Shown: in pieces, positions 44,264 to 53,000 of the stretch
Numbering within the stretch: position 1 is the stretch's first letter
Layout: the number at the start of each line of letters is the position of its first letter
Source: Alphaproteobacteria bacterium
GTDB lineage: Bacteria; Myxococcota_A; UBA796; CAJQPC01
Assembly (NCBI GenBank): GCA_020632795.1
Contig: JACKEV010000022.1
Coordinates: 62,001-126,000, forward strand
Length of the DNA stretch: 64,000 nucleotides
Direction of reading: 5' to 3'
Position numbers and translations under genes: made by a program
Notes under the pieces: model-generated
What the model saw: the letters and a program-made list of their open reading frames with translations, nothing else
The model's database searches: none
Told to the model about the DNA's origin: nothing

Positions 44264-44744
44264 ACTGCCAGGCTCCGACGGTCACCACGTCCTTTGCACT
44301 CGCAGACCCTCCCGTGACCTTGGTGACCTCCCATACTCTGCCCCCGGTGCTGACCCGCCAGGTGCTGGACCCAGCCTTGCTGACGAGCCAATGTGGCCCT
44401 GGTCCTGGTGGGGATGGGCATGGCTTCCGAGTCGTCGTGGGGACGCGGACCCGGTCCTCGTAGGATGCCCCCACATAAGGACAACGGGCCAACTCGGGGT
44501 TGTGCTTCGCATGGATGTCCATATCGACTTGCACCTGGCTACAAGTTCGGCGCCTCGTTTCGAAGGTCCACCCTTGCTCGACATAGGCCTTGCCCGAGAG
44601 GTGGCTTCGGACAGCCCTTACAAGATCGTCGTCAGATGGAGTAGCGCTCACCCTCACAGGTGGAGTCGGCGCGGGCCTTGGTCTCTCGCTCTCACAGCCA
44701 AGGCAGAGGAGCAGCATCAGTGTTGAGCAGACACGAATGGACAT
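44235..44744 (-). CDS. Lipoprotein of unknown function
   Basis: A 169-residue protein. MSIRVCSTLMLLLCLGC is a good lipobox, followed by a Pro-rich spacer (ERPRPAPTPP). The mature part has SHLSGKAYVEQGWTFETRRRTC and ends VTVGAWQFTIRAHQEC. No family is recognised. The base composition is clearly lower in GC than that of neighbouring genes, consistent with the accessory patch at 44.2-47.5 kb. Confidence 0.6.
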   Translation of the reverse strand: MSIRVCSTLMLLLCLGCESERPRPAPTPPVRVSATPSDDDLVRAVRSHLSGKAYVEQGWTFETRRRTCSQVQVDMDIHAKHNPELARCPYVGASYEDRVRVPTTTRKPCPSPPGPGPHWLVSKAGSSTWRVSTGGRVWEVTKVTGGSASAKDVVTVGAWQFTIRAHQEC

Positions 44745-45031
44745 CGGGTTTCCCCCCAGATGTTGATGATGTAGAAGAGCTGTACCTTATCGCCACCAGG
44801 TGTGCAACTGGCTCTCCTCGCACAACCACCACGCGCCAGGGATGACGCCCGGTAGAGTCGGGTGGTGGACCTGCCCAAGCGCCGGCTGGTCGTCCTCCCC
44901 CCCGACACCCGGCACGACTCCTGCGTCATCGTCATCAAGCCAACTCCGAGGAATGACGACGCGGCCGTGATCTGCATCTGAGGGACGCCGATCAGAACCG
45001 AATGTCTCCAGGCAAAAAACCGGATTCTCCC
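44745..45031. other. Intergenic, no clear gene
   Basis: This 287-bp stretch has mixed composition. A short plus-strand frame (GTG 44865 to TGA 44981, with LPKRRLVVLPPDTRHDSCVI) is open but has no clear ribosome site; it could be a gene fragment. Nothing else is recognised. Confidence 0.4.
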
Positions 45032-46330
45032 TCAGAGCGGTGTTTCCAGTCCCTCCGAAGGAACCCGTCCATCGCTGGACGGCGGCTGCTCCCAGACCGA
45101 GTCGTCGTCGTCATGCACCAATTTGTTCTCAGGTACATCGGCGGAGTTCGCACCAGCATGGGCAGCGGGACAGAACAAGCCCAACAGCGCCATGCAGAGC
45201 AACGGCGCGAGGTGCTTCAGAGGTGCCTTGAGTCGGCTCCACCACGAGCAGCCTGGAAGATCTTCCAAACGTCGGGTCGCCTCGCCCAGCATCGGGTCCA
45301 CGTACTTACGATAGCGAGGCTGCTCCCCCATCAACCTCAGAACCTCTCTCATTTCCTCCTGCGCTGTCACCATCAATGTGTCGCTGTCCTTCATCCCCAT
45401 CGCACGGAAGGCTGCCCCCAGACCTGCACAGACCAGAGCCAGATTGTATCGTGGAACAGGATCATCGGGTACCAACTGACTCGCTTCCGCGAAATCCAAC
45501 TTCGCCTTCTCCAGGTCAAGTTGCCACATTGGCTTCCGCTCAGGAATCGTTGTCAACAACTCCAAAGCAGGAATGGCATCCAAACCACGCTCCTTGTAGT
45601 ATTCACCCAAGAAATTCAGGATCTTGGCGCGACTCTCCCGGTTCTCATGCCCGAAGTCCTCATCTGCGAGGCTCAACGCCAGCAAGGCAACGAAGGGAAC
45701 ACAATCCTTCAGATGCCTCAACTCCGGATCATAGTGCCGTTTGAGCAGCTTTCTCAGGACAAGCAGTTGATCTTGTGTGGTCCCGATCTGCAGGACCTTC
45801 GGGACCAACTTCAACAGGAGGTTCCACGAACGCCTCCTGTCTCCGTCCTTTGACCAAGCCATTGCCTCATCAATGGCTTGGTGCAGACGTTCGGAGAACG
45901 CCTCAGCGTCGTCTTCTGCGAGTGCGAGACGTCGGATGTGGTACTGGATCTTGACATCACGGTGCTTGGCACGTCTCTTCAGCTCAAAGCTGCCCCATAG
46001 GGCGCTCAGCTCATCGATCTCCAACCCCCGACCTGCATACACCTTCCTGAGCTTCTCGAAGAAGGGCTCTGAAAAAGCTCCCTTGAGGTCCAGGCTATCG
46101 ACCAGCGCGGCAGCAAGCTCCGACGGCGAAGGACTGCCTGATGGCAGATGGGGGGTCGCCCCCATTCCAGCCGGCTCAAGTTGAAGGATTCGCTTGGCGT
46201 CAACAGGAGTCCTCACGACATCAGCGAAGAACCGGTTGGCCTGCGAAAGAAAGGCCCTGTGCTCGCGCACAAGATCTTCGTTGCAGGAAATCATCTGTGG
46301 CCCTATGTACAGATGGCTCCTCCTATTCAA
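45032..46330 (-). CDS. Unknown protein with N-terminal helical domain, TPR-like middle and C-terminal membrane segment
   Basis: A 432-residue protein (ATG 46330; ATG 46294 is an alternative). GC is visibly lower than in the flanks, suggesting acquisition. The N-terminal part includes SPSELAAALVDSLDLKGAFSEPFFEKLRKV, a compact helical module reminiscent of effector-associated adaptor domains, though I cannot assign it. The middle (LLLKLVPKVLQIG, DPVPRYNLALVCAGLGAAF) looks like helical repeats. Near the end LAPLLCMALLGLFCPAAHA is a hydrophobic segment, followed by an acidic tail (VHDDDDSVWEQPP). The function is unknown. Confidence 0.62.
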   Translation of the reverse strand: MNRRSHLYIGPQMISCNEDLVREHRAFLSQANRFFADVVRTPVDAKRILQLEPAGMGATPHLPSGSPSPSELAAALVDSLDLKGAFSEPFFEKLRKVYAGRGLEIDELSALWGSFELKRRAKHRDVKIQYHIRRLALAEDDAEAFSERLHQAIDEAMAWSKDGDRRRSWNLLLKLVPKVLQIGTTQDQLLVLRKLLKRHYDPELRHLKDCVPFVALLALSLADEDFGHENRESRAKILNFLGEYYKERGLDAIPALELLTTIPERKPMWQLDLEKAKLDFAEASQLVPDDPVPRYNLALVCAGLGAAFRAMGMKDSDTLMVTAQEEMREVLRLMGEQPRYRKYVDPMLGEATRRLEDLPGCSWWSRLKAPLKHLAPLLCMALLGLFCPAAHAGANSADVPENKLVHDDDDSVWEQPPSSDGRVPSEGLETPL

Positions 46331-46460
46331 GCCTCACAGGGTTGTCAACGCCTCTATGTGGAGCCGGGCCCTGCTCCTGGCCCGTATCTGCTTCAGGGTG
46401 CTCCAACGCACCCCCTTCGGTCCAGGCATGGCCCAGCCGACGAGCCCGTTATTGCGACAA

Positions 46461-46766
46461 CCCAGATGAGACTCATGCAGCTCCGATCTGCTGAGCCCCA
46501 CAATGGCGTGTTCGAGCGATGAGGTCGACGGCGATGATGGCCGGGTGCATGAAGCAGACAGGGATTCCCCATCATGTGGGGCTGCGGTGTTGCGAAGTGC
46601 AGTGTCTCCTGGTCCCGGGATGCGGGGGGGTGTGACAACACCTCGCTACCCACCACGGAGCCATCCTTCAACCCCTCGCTGTCACCCCCGGGGTGGGGGG
46701 CATTTCGTTACCCGGCAAGCGCTGGTACGTCGCGCTGGCATCGGAGCTGCATGAGTCTCACCCAGA
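46461..46766. mobile_element. MITE-like element with 21-bp terminal inverted repeats and 6-bp flanking repeat
   Basis: TGAGACTCATGCAGCTCCGA(T) at 46467-46487 is the exact reverse complement of 46740-46760. Immediately outside both arms is CCCAGA (46461-46466 and 46761-46766), a candidate target-site duplication. The 252-bp interior has no credible gene, so this would be a non-autonomous element or remnant. It lies in the lower-GC patch, next to a parS. No second copy was seen in the window. Confidence 0.6.
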
Positions 46767-46794
46767 TGGCGGGTTTGTTTTAACGAGCGGGGAG

Positions 46795-46810
46795 TGTTCC
46801 ACGTGGAACA
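46795..46810. promoter_or_regulatory. parS: Perfectly palindromic parS site
   Basis: TGTTCCACGTGGAACA, the only fully symmetric copy in the window. It is intergenic and followed by an AT-rich islet. Confidence 0.92.
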
Positions 46811-46910
46811 CTCCCGCGCTTGATACTTTTATTGTCGCATTTATTCGTCATACCCGGCCATCGAGCCCCCAAAGCCGGCACCGCGCACGAGGCCGGCAGC
46901 TTCGCTCAGG

Positions 46911-47447
46911 TCAGCGGACCAGCTGCAACGCCGAGGGCTGCCCCCTGAGGAGAGCCCCGCCGCCAGGCGCGCCCGCTGAACGGGCGCTGCTCCGGGCCAG
47001 CAGACCGCGCAGCCGGTCCAGCTCGCTCAGCAGCTCGTGGCGCTCTTCGAGCCAGATGCCGAACTCCACGTTCTGGTCCTTCGCGATGACCTGGAGGCGG
47101 GAGAGGTCGCCCTGCATGAGCGCGTAGATCCGCGACAGCATGTCCTGCTGCTCCTGGACGGCGGCCACCATGCTGTGGAGGTGCTCCGTCTGCACCACCT
47201 CCTTGTCCAGCAGCGCCTCCCTCCAGCGGGCCTCGTCGTTGCGGTGCTCGACGAGCCTCGCGAGGAAGACGGCCTCCATGTCCGCCGTCCGGAGCTTCTC
47301 CTTGCTGATCGCGACCTCGGCCGTCAGGGCGCGCTGATCCGCGAGGGCCACCAGCACCTGGGCCTGCTGACAGACCTGTTGCTGCCGCCGCGCGATGGCG
47401 ACGATGACGAGCGTAAGGACGAGCGCGGAAGAGAGGATGAAGAGCAT
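46911..47447 (-). CDS. Membrane-anchored coiled-coil protein
   Basis: A 178-residue protein. The N-terminal helix MLFILSSALVLTLVIVAIARR spans the membrane once. The rest is a charged coiled coil (ISKEKLRTADMEAVFLARLVEH, AVQEQQDMLSRIYALMQGDLSRLQVI) with a Gly/Ala-rich tail. No family is recognised; by shape it could be a scaffold or a sensor-complex subunit. It is monocistronic, between two parS sites (46795 and 47635). Confidence 0.62.
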   Translation of the reverse strand: MLFILSSALVLTLVIVAIARRQQQVCQQAQVLVALADQRALTAEVAISKEKLRTADMEAVFLARLVEHRNDEARWREALLDKEVVQTEHLHSMVAAVQEQQDMLSRIYALMQGDLSRLQVIAKDQNVEFGIWLEERHELLSELDRLRGLLARSSARSAGAPGGGALLRGQPSALQLVR

Positions 47448-47634
47448 GGTCTGAAGCCTGGGCGGTTGGAAGGTCTATCCAAAAAATACCGCAGGGTTGG
47501 GCTGTCATTGCTTTCACAGGAATGACATTTCTGCATATTGAAGGTTTTTTCATTATCGCTCGTTTTCGGAGATGCGCTCGACGCTGGCCGGGCGCGCTGG
47601 CGGGCTCCCCGGCCCCGCCACGCTGCGGGGATCT

Positions 47635-47650
47635 CGTTCCACGTAGAACA
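47635..47650. promoter_or_regulatory. parS: parS site upstream of the Rieske/TPP operon
   Basis: CGTTCCACGTAGAACA, one base from the main variant. It lies 83 bp before the operon start, the rightmost site found. Confidence 0.85.
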
Positions 47651-47733
47651 ACATCCCCCGCAACCCTTCTTCCGCCCCTGGCATACCCTCTCCCCCTGGC
47701 CCACACGCCGCTGTCCGATCACAGGGAGTCCCG

Positions 47734-49692
47734 ATGTCTCAGAAGCTGGAGTGGTTCAAGGTCCTCAACCCCGATGAGCTGCCCGAGGGGCGGGTGGCGC
47801 CGGTGACCTGCGCGCACCGCACGGTCTGCGTGACCCGGTTCGAGGGGCAGTACGGCGCGCTGGACAACCGCTGCCCCCACCAGGGCGGGCCGATGGGGGA
47901 GGGCAGCATCGAGGGCGGCTTCCTGCGCTGCCCCTGGCACGGCTGGGACTACCACCCCCTCACCGGCAAGCCCCCCGGCGGCTACGACGACGGGCTGGAG
48001 ACCTTCCCGGTGGAGGTGCGGGAGGACGGCGTCTACGTCGGCTTCCCGGTCGAGGCGCCCCACACCCGCACCGTCAGCGACGTCATGGCCGAGACCATGA
48101 CCCGCTGGGGGGTGCGCTGGGTGTTCGGCATGGTGGGCCACTCCAACCTGGGGCTGGCCGACGGGCTGCGCCGGGAGACCGAGGCCGGGCGCCTGCGCTA
48201 CGTGGGCGTGCGCCACGAGGGCGCGGCCTCCTTCGCCTGCTCCGCTTATGGCAAGCTCACCGGGCGGCCGGCCGCCTGCCTGGCCATCGCCGGACCCGGG
48301 GCGACCAACCTGCTGACCGGCCTGTGGGACGCCAACGTCGACCACGCCCCGGTGCTCGCCCTGACCGGGCAGGTGCAGACCCAGGTGCTGGGGCGGGGCG
48401 CCTTCCAGGAGATCGACCTCGCCGGCGCTTTCGGCAAGGTCGCCCGCTTCACGGCGACTGTGTTGCATCACAGCGATCACGCCGAGCTGATGACCCTGGC
48501 CTGCAAGCACGCCGTGCTGGAGAGCGGCGTGGCCCACCTGATCTTCCCCGACGAGGTGCAGACCGTGCCCGCCGAGGGGGTCGAGCCCGGGGGCCCGCAG
48601 GGGCGCATCGTGCCGCTGGAGGTCCTGCCCACCGACGGCCAGCTCGACCCGGCCCTGAGCTTGCTGCGCGAAGCCCGCCGGCCCCTCATCATCGTCGGGC
48701 ACGGCGCCCGGGGCTGCATGGACCGGGTCACCGCCCTGGCCGAGCGCCTGCGCTGCCCGGTGGTGACCACCTTCAAGGCCAAGGGGCAGATCGCGGACGA
48801 TCACCCCCTGGGCTGCGGCGTGCTGGGCCGCAGCGGCACCCCCATCGCGAGCTGGTTCATGAACGAGTCGGATCTGCTGGTGGTCTTCGGGGCCAGCTTC
48901 GCCAAGCACACCGGCATCACCTCCAAGAAGCCGACCGTGCAGGTGGACCGCGACCCGCTGGCGCTGGGGCGCTTCCACCCGGTCGACGCGCCGGTCTACG
49001 GGGAGCTGCGGCTGACCATCGATCGCGTGCTGGAGCGCCTCGGGGACGCCGCGTCCATCGACCACACCGAAGAGGTCGCCGCGCGGTGGGCGATCTGGCG
49101 GGCCGAGAAGCGGCGCCGCCTGCAGGAGAGCCGAGGGCAGGGCATCCACAGCGCGGCCCTCTTCGAGGCGATGACCCGCCGGGTGCCCGCCGACGCCGTC
49201 ATCTGTGTGGACGTGGGCAACAACACCTACAGCTTCGGCCGCTACTTCGAGCCGCGCGGGCAGGCCGTGCTGATGTCCGGCTACCTGGGCAGCATCGGCT
49301 TCGCCCTGCCCGCCGCGATGGGTGCCTGGGCCGCCACCCAGGAGCCGGGCACCCCGTTCACCGGGCGCAAGGTGGTGTCGATCAGCGGCGACGGCGGCCT
49401 GGGTCAGTACCTCGCCGAGCTGACCACCCTGGTGCAGGGGGGCATGGACATCACCCACGTGGTGCTCAACAACGGCGAGCTGGGCAAGATCAGCAAGGAG
49501 CAGCGCTCCGGCAACTGGTCGGTGTGGCAGACCACGCTGCACAACCCCGGCTTCGCCCGCTTCGCCGAGGACTGCGGCGCCCTGGGCATCCGGGTCACCG
49601 AAGCCGCCGCGCTGGACGAGGCCCTGGCCCGCGCCCTGGCCCACCCGGGACCCGCGCTGGTGGAGGTGATGACGGACGCGGCCCTGGTGTAG
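47734..49692 (+). CDS. Rieske [2Fe-2S] domain fused to acetolactate-synthase/pyruvate-oxidase-like TPP enzyme
   Basis: A 652-residue protein. Residues 1-105 are a Rieske domain with ligands Cys47, His49, Cys66 and His69 (CPHQG and CPWHGW). A complete three-domain ThDP enzyme follows. Its N-terminal domain has VRHEGAASFACSAYG, with the Glu that activates the cofactor, and AIAGPGATNLLTGL. Its C-terminal cofactor site is ISGDGGLGQYLAELTTLVQG...NNGELG. This family decarboxylates 2-oxoacids to acetolactate, acetyl phosphate or acetate; a fused Rieske would let electrons leave the ThDP centre directly. The fusion is unusual. It is followed 69 bp later by a second Rieske fusion. Confidence 0.9.
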   Translation: MSQKLEWFKVLNPDELPEGRVAPVTCAHRTVCVTRFEGQYGALDNRCPHQGGPMGEGSIEGGFLRCPWHGWDYHPLTGKPPGGYDDGLETFPVEVREDGVYVGFPVEAPHTRTVSDVMAETMTRWGVRWVFGMVGHSNLGLADGLRRETEAGRLRYVGVRHEGAASFACSAYGKLTGRPAACLAIAGPGATNLLTGLWDANVDHAPVLALTGQVQTQVLGRGAFQEIDLAGAFGKVARFTATVLHHSDHAELMTLACKHAVLESGVAHLIFPDEVQTVPAEGVEPGGPQGRIVPLEVLPTDGQLDPALSLLREARRPLIIVGHGARGCMDRVTALAERLRCPVVTTFKAKGQIADDHPLGCGVLGRSGTPIASWFMNESDLLVVFGASFAKHTGITSKKPTVQVDRDPLALGRFHPVDAPVYGELRLTIDRVLERLGDAASIDHTEEVAARWAIWRAEKRRRLQESRGQGIHSAALFEAMTRRVPADAVICVDVGNNTYSFGRYFEPRGQAVLMSGYLGSIGFALPAAMGAWAATQEPGTPFTGRKVVSISGDGGLGQYLAELTTLVQGGMDITHVVLNNGELGKISKEQRSGNWSVWQTTLHNPGFARFAEDCGALGIRVTEAAALDEALARALAHPGPALVEVMTDAALV

Positions 49693-49761
49693 CAGACTTT
49701 CCCTTTCAACGCCCGTTCCCGTACAATCATCGGGCTCAACCCGATCCACCGGAGCCCTGCC

Positions 49762-51405
49762 ATGCCGATTCGTTCCAGCAAGCGCCGCGTCGCCTCCTGG
49801 TCCAGCCTGCCCGACCGCGAGCCGATCCACGCCCTGGTGTCCAACGTCGACCTCGTCATCGTCCGGTACGACAACAACGTGAGCGTGCTCTACGGGCGCT
49901 GCCACCACCGGGGGGCCCTGCTGGCCGACGGCTTCATCGACGGCCACAACCTCATCTGCGGCGTCCACCACTGGGACTACCGCTACGACACCGGGGTCTC
50001 CGAGTACAACAACGACGAGCGGCTCCACAAGTTCCGCGTCTGGGTGTCGGGGGAGGACGACGGCGTCTATGTCGATGAGGACGAGATCGCCGCCTGGCAC
50101 GACCAGCACCCGCAGCCCTTCGATCGCGAGGCCTACCTGGGCCAGTACGCCGACACCCACCCCGAGCCGGCCGAGGATCAGAACGGCTACATCCAGCAGC
50201 TCGCCCGGGGCGGGATCGAGGGCATCGGCCACCACGGCGCGGTCTCGGCGATGGGGGTCTCCCGCAAGGAGCTGCCGTCCTGGGACCACATCCAGCTCCT
50301 CACCGCCCAGCTCGCCCGCCTGCCCCTGATGGAGGACGTGCCGGTGGGCACCGAGCTGGTCATCGGACCCGCCGCCGCGAGGCCGCTGCGGCTGGAGATC
50401 CCGCTCATCGTCAGCGACATGAGCTTCGGGGCGCTGTCCCAGGAGGCCAAGACCGCCCTGGCCCGGGGCGCCGAGCTGGCCGGAACGGGGATATGTTCGG
50501 GCGAAGGTGGAATGTTGCCCGAAGAGCAGCAGTCGAACAGCCGCTATTTCTACGAGCTGGCCTCGGCGAAGTTCGGCTGGGCCATCGAGAACGTCACGAA
50601 GGTCCAGTCCTTCCACTTCAAGGGGGGCCAGGGCGCGAAGACGGGCACCGGCGGGCACCTGCCCGGGGACAAGGTGCGCGGGCGCATCGCCGAGGTGCGC
50701 AAGCTGCCCGAGGGGCAGGCCGCGATCAGCCCGCCGCGCTTCCCGGACCTGGAGACCCCCGCCGACTTCCGCCGGGTGGCGGACGAGGTGCGCGAGGTCT
50801 CCGGGGGCATCCCCATCGGCTTCAAGCTCTCCGCGCAGCACATCGAGGACGACATCGACTTCTGTCTGGAGGTGGGGGCGGACTACATCATCCTGGACGG
50901 CCGCGGCGGGGCCACCGGGGCGGCGCCGAACATCTTCAAGCAGAACATTTCGGTGCCCACGATGGTCGCGCTGGCCCGCGCGCGGCGCCACCTGGACGCC
51001 CGCAAGGCCGGCGACGTCACCCTGATCATCACCGGAGGGCTGCGCACGGAGAGCGACTTCGTGAAGGCGATGGCGATGGGGGCGGACGGCGTCGCGGTGG
51101 CGAACTCTGCGCTCCAGGCCATCGGCTGCCTGGGCATGCGCGCATGCCACACAAACAACTGCCCGGTGGGCATCGCGACCCAGAAGGATCACCTCCGTCA
51201 GCGCCTGATCGTGGGCGCTTCAGCGCAGCAGCTCAAGAATTACTTCGACGCCACCGTGCACCTGATGAAGGTGCTCGCCCGGGCGTGCGGTCACCACCAC
51301 CTCAGCCAGCTCGCGCTGCGCGACCTGACCACCTGGGACCGGGACATCGCGCACCTGACGGGGGTCCCCTACGCGGGCGTGGGCGGGTTACACCCCACTG
51401 CATGA
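49762..51405 (+). CDS. Rieske domain fused to glutamate-synthase-like FMN domain
   Basis: A 547-residue protein. Its Rieske ligands fall at Cys47, His49, Cys66 and His69, the same residue numbers as in the preceding protein. Next comes the GltS central FMN/Fe-S barrel: LIVSDMSFGALSQEAKTAL, SGEGGMLPEEQQ, KGGQGAKTGTGGHLPGDKV, DGRGGATGAAPN, and CLGMRACHTNNCPVGIATQ with the three [3Fe-4S] cysteines. There is no glutaminase domain and no GltD-type NADPH subunit nearby, so the Rieske may be the electron entry or exit. The true substrate may not be 2-oxoglutarate. It is coupled to a methyltransferase. Confidence 0.9.
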   Translation: MPIRSSKRRVASWSSLPDREPIHALVSNVDLVIVRYDNNVSVLYGRCHHRGALLADGFIDGHNLICGVHHWDYRYDTGVSEYNNDERLHKFRVWVSGEDDGVYVDEDEIAAWHDQHPQPFDREAYLGQYADTHPEPAEDQNGYIQQLARGGIEGIGHHGAVSAMGVSRKELPSWDHIQLLTAQLARLPLMEDVPVGTELVIGPAAARPLRLEIPLIVSDMSFGALSQEAKTALARGAELAGTGICSGEGGMLPEEQQSNSRYFYELASAKFGWAIENVTKVQSFHFKGGQGAKTGTGGHLPGDKVRGRIAEVRKLPEGQAAISPPRFPDLETPADFRRVADEVREVSGGIPIGFKLSAQHIEDDIDFCLEVGADYIILDGRGGATGAAPNIFKQNISVPTMVALARARRHLDARKAGDVTLIITGGLRTESDFVKAMAMGADGVAVANSALQAIGCLGMRACHTNNCPVGIATQKDHLRQRLIVGASAQQLKNYFDATVHLMKVLARACGHHHLSQLALRDLTTWDRDIAHLTGVPYAGVGGLHPTA

Positions 51406-52040
51406 CCGCTGACGATCAGGTCGCGCGTACGCGCGCGCTGTTTGACGACTGGGCCCGGCTGGGCAAGGGCGAGCGCATGGAGCGCAGCCACAGCCCGGCC
51501 GCGCGGCTGAGCTTCGCGCTCCTGGACCTCAAGCCCGGCCAGCGCTACCTCGACGTGGGCTGCGGCAGCGGGTACACCGTGCGCTGGGCGGCGGCGGTGG
51601 ACCCCTCGGTGGAGGCTGTCGGGCTCGACGTGTCGCCCGAGATGATCACCCTGGCCCGCCGCCTGGCGGTGGACGTGCCCAACGCCGCCTTCCACCTGGG
51701 CGTGTTCCCCGATGACGCCCCGGATGGCCCCTTCGACGCGATCTTCTCGATGGAGGTGTTCTACTACCTGCCCGACCTCGACGGGGCCCTGGCCGCGGTG
51801 CACGGGCTGCTCCGCCCCGGGGGGCGCTTCGTGTGCGTCGTCGACTTCTATGCCGAGAACGTCGAGAGCGCGCCCTGGCCCGAGCAGCTCGACCTGCCGA
51901 TGAACCGGCTGTCGATGGCGGGCTGGAAGGGGGCCTTCGAGGCGGCGGGCTTCGCCGCGATCCAGCAGGATCGCCTGGTCGTGGACGGCGGTCTCGCCGC
52001 CGGCAGCCTGATGACCACCGGCCGCCGCCGGGGGCTGTGA
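51402..52040 (+). CDS. SAM-dependent methyltransferase
   Basis: A 212-residue class I methyltransferase. The SAM motif is YLDVGCGSGYTVRWAA, then VEAVGLDVSPEMITLA, FDAIFSMEVFYYLPDL and LLRPGGRFVCVVDFY; this is a UbiE/COQ5-like small-molecule type by feel. The ATG at 51402 overlaps the upstream stop (ATGA), so it belongs to the Rieske operon and may modify the same metabolite. It is convergent with the ABC ATPase, only 3 bp apart. Confidence 0.87.
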   Translation: MTADDQVARTRALFDDWARLGKGERMERSHSPAARLSFALLDLKPGQRYLDVGCGSGYTVRWAAAVDPSVEAVGLDVSPEMITLARRLAVDVPNAAFHLGVFPDDAPDGPFDAIFSMEVFYYLPDLDGALAAVHGLLRPGGRFVCVVDFYAENVESAPWPEQLDLPMNRLSMAGWKGAFEAAGFAAIQQDRLVVDGGLAAGSLMTTGRRRGL

Positions 52041-52043
52041 GGG

Positions 52044-53000
52044 CTACGGCGTCCCGCGGGTGAGGCGGCGGAACACCGCCTCCAGGTCGCTGCGGTGCTG
52101 GCCCAGCTCCAGCAGCACGACCCCCAGCTCCACGGCCTTTCGGAAGATCGCGGCCCGCACGTCGGCGTTGGCCCGCAGCTCCAGGGACACCTCGCCCTCG
52201 CCGAGCTGGGCGTCGGTGAGCACCCGCAGGGACTCCACGCCCGGGAGGCCCCGGATGGCCTCGGCGATCTGGTCGGGGGTGAGGCGCACCTTGCCGGGGG
52301 CCACGACGACGCGGACCACGTCCCCGGTGCTGACGGCGGTGACCTCGTCGGTGGGGCCGTCGGCCACCAGCTTGCCCTTGTTGATGATGAGGACCCGGTC
52401 GCAGGTGGCCTGGACCTCGCTGAGGATGTGGGTGGACAGGATGACGGTCTTGCGCTCGCCGATCTCCCGGATCAGGGCGCGGATGTCCATGATCTGGTTG
52501 GGGTCGAGACCGGAGGTGGGCTCGTCGAGGATCAGCAGGTCGGGGTCGTGCAGGATGGCCTGGGCGAGCCCGACGCGCTGACGGTAGCCCTTGGACAGCG
52601 TGCCGATGAGCTGGTGGACCCGGTCGCTGAGGCCGCAGCGCTCGACGGCGCGGGCGACGGCGCTGGCGCGCTCGGCCTCGCCCAGGCCGCGCACCCGGCC
52701 CATGAAGTGCAGGTAGTCCGCCACCTGCATGTCCCGATAGACCGGCGCCGACTCGGGAAGGTACCCCAGGTGGCGGCGGGCGGCGACGGGGTCGACCAGC
52801 ACGTTGACCCCACGGATGCGGGCCCGGCCGGCGGTGGGGGCGATGAAGCCGGTGAGGATCTTCATGGTGGTGGTCTTGCCCGCGCCGTTGGGGCCCAGGA
52901 AGCCGACGATCTCGCCCTTGGAGATCGTGAAGTCCACGCCGGCGAGCGCCGCGTGGTCGCCGTAGCGCTTCTGAAGACCCTCGACTTCGACCATCGCCAT
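52044..53000 (-). CDS. ABC transporter ATP-binding protein (ABC-2/GldA-like)
   Basis: A 318-residue protein. The ATG at 53000 is chosen because AGGAGGT lies 8 nt upstream; GTG at 53009 is in frame but too close to it. It has Walker A GPNGAGKTTT, signature LSKGYRQRVGLAQA, Walker B LLILDEPTSGLD and a switch His (STHILSE), with a C-terminal extension typical of ABC-2/GldA-type ATPases. No permease gene is adjacent on either side, so its membrane partner is encoded elsewhere. Confidence 0.88.
   Translation of the reverse strand: MAMVEVEGLQKRYGDHAALAGVDFTISKGEIVGFLGPNGAGKTTTMKILTGFIAPTAGRARIRGVNVLVDPVAARRHLGYLPESAPVYRDMQVADYLHFMGRVRGLGEAERASAVARAVERCGLSDRVHQLIGTLSKGYRQRVGLAQAILHDPDLLILDEPTSGLDPNQIMDIRALIREIGERKTVILSTHILSEVQATCDRVLIINKGKLVADGPTDEVTAVSTGDVVRVVVAPGKVRLTPDQIAEAIRGLPGVESLRVLTDAQLGEGEVSLELRANADVRAAIFRKAVELGVVLLELGQHRSDLEAVFRRLTRGTP

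Larger units (their letters stand above)
46331..46910. other. Gene-free accessory stretch
   Basis: No convincing coding region is present. The stretch holds the inverted-repeat element (46461-46766), a perfect parS (46795-46810), and an AT-rich islet (46819-46846) containing TTTATTGTCGCATTTATT. Confidence 0.6.

Noticed and set aside
46503..46754. Short open frame inside the inverted-repeat element
   Set aside because: No ribosome site, no domain and composition of random sequence, so it is not a transposase.
47719..51192. 1157-residue minus-strand open frame
   Set aside because: It is the antisense shadow of the two Rieske fusion genes.
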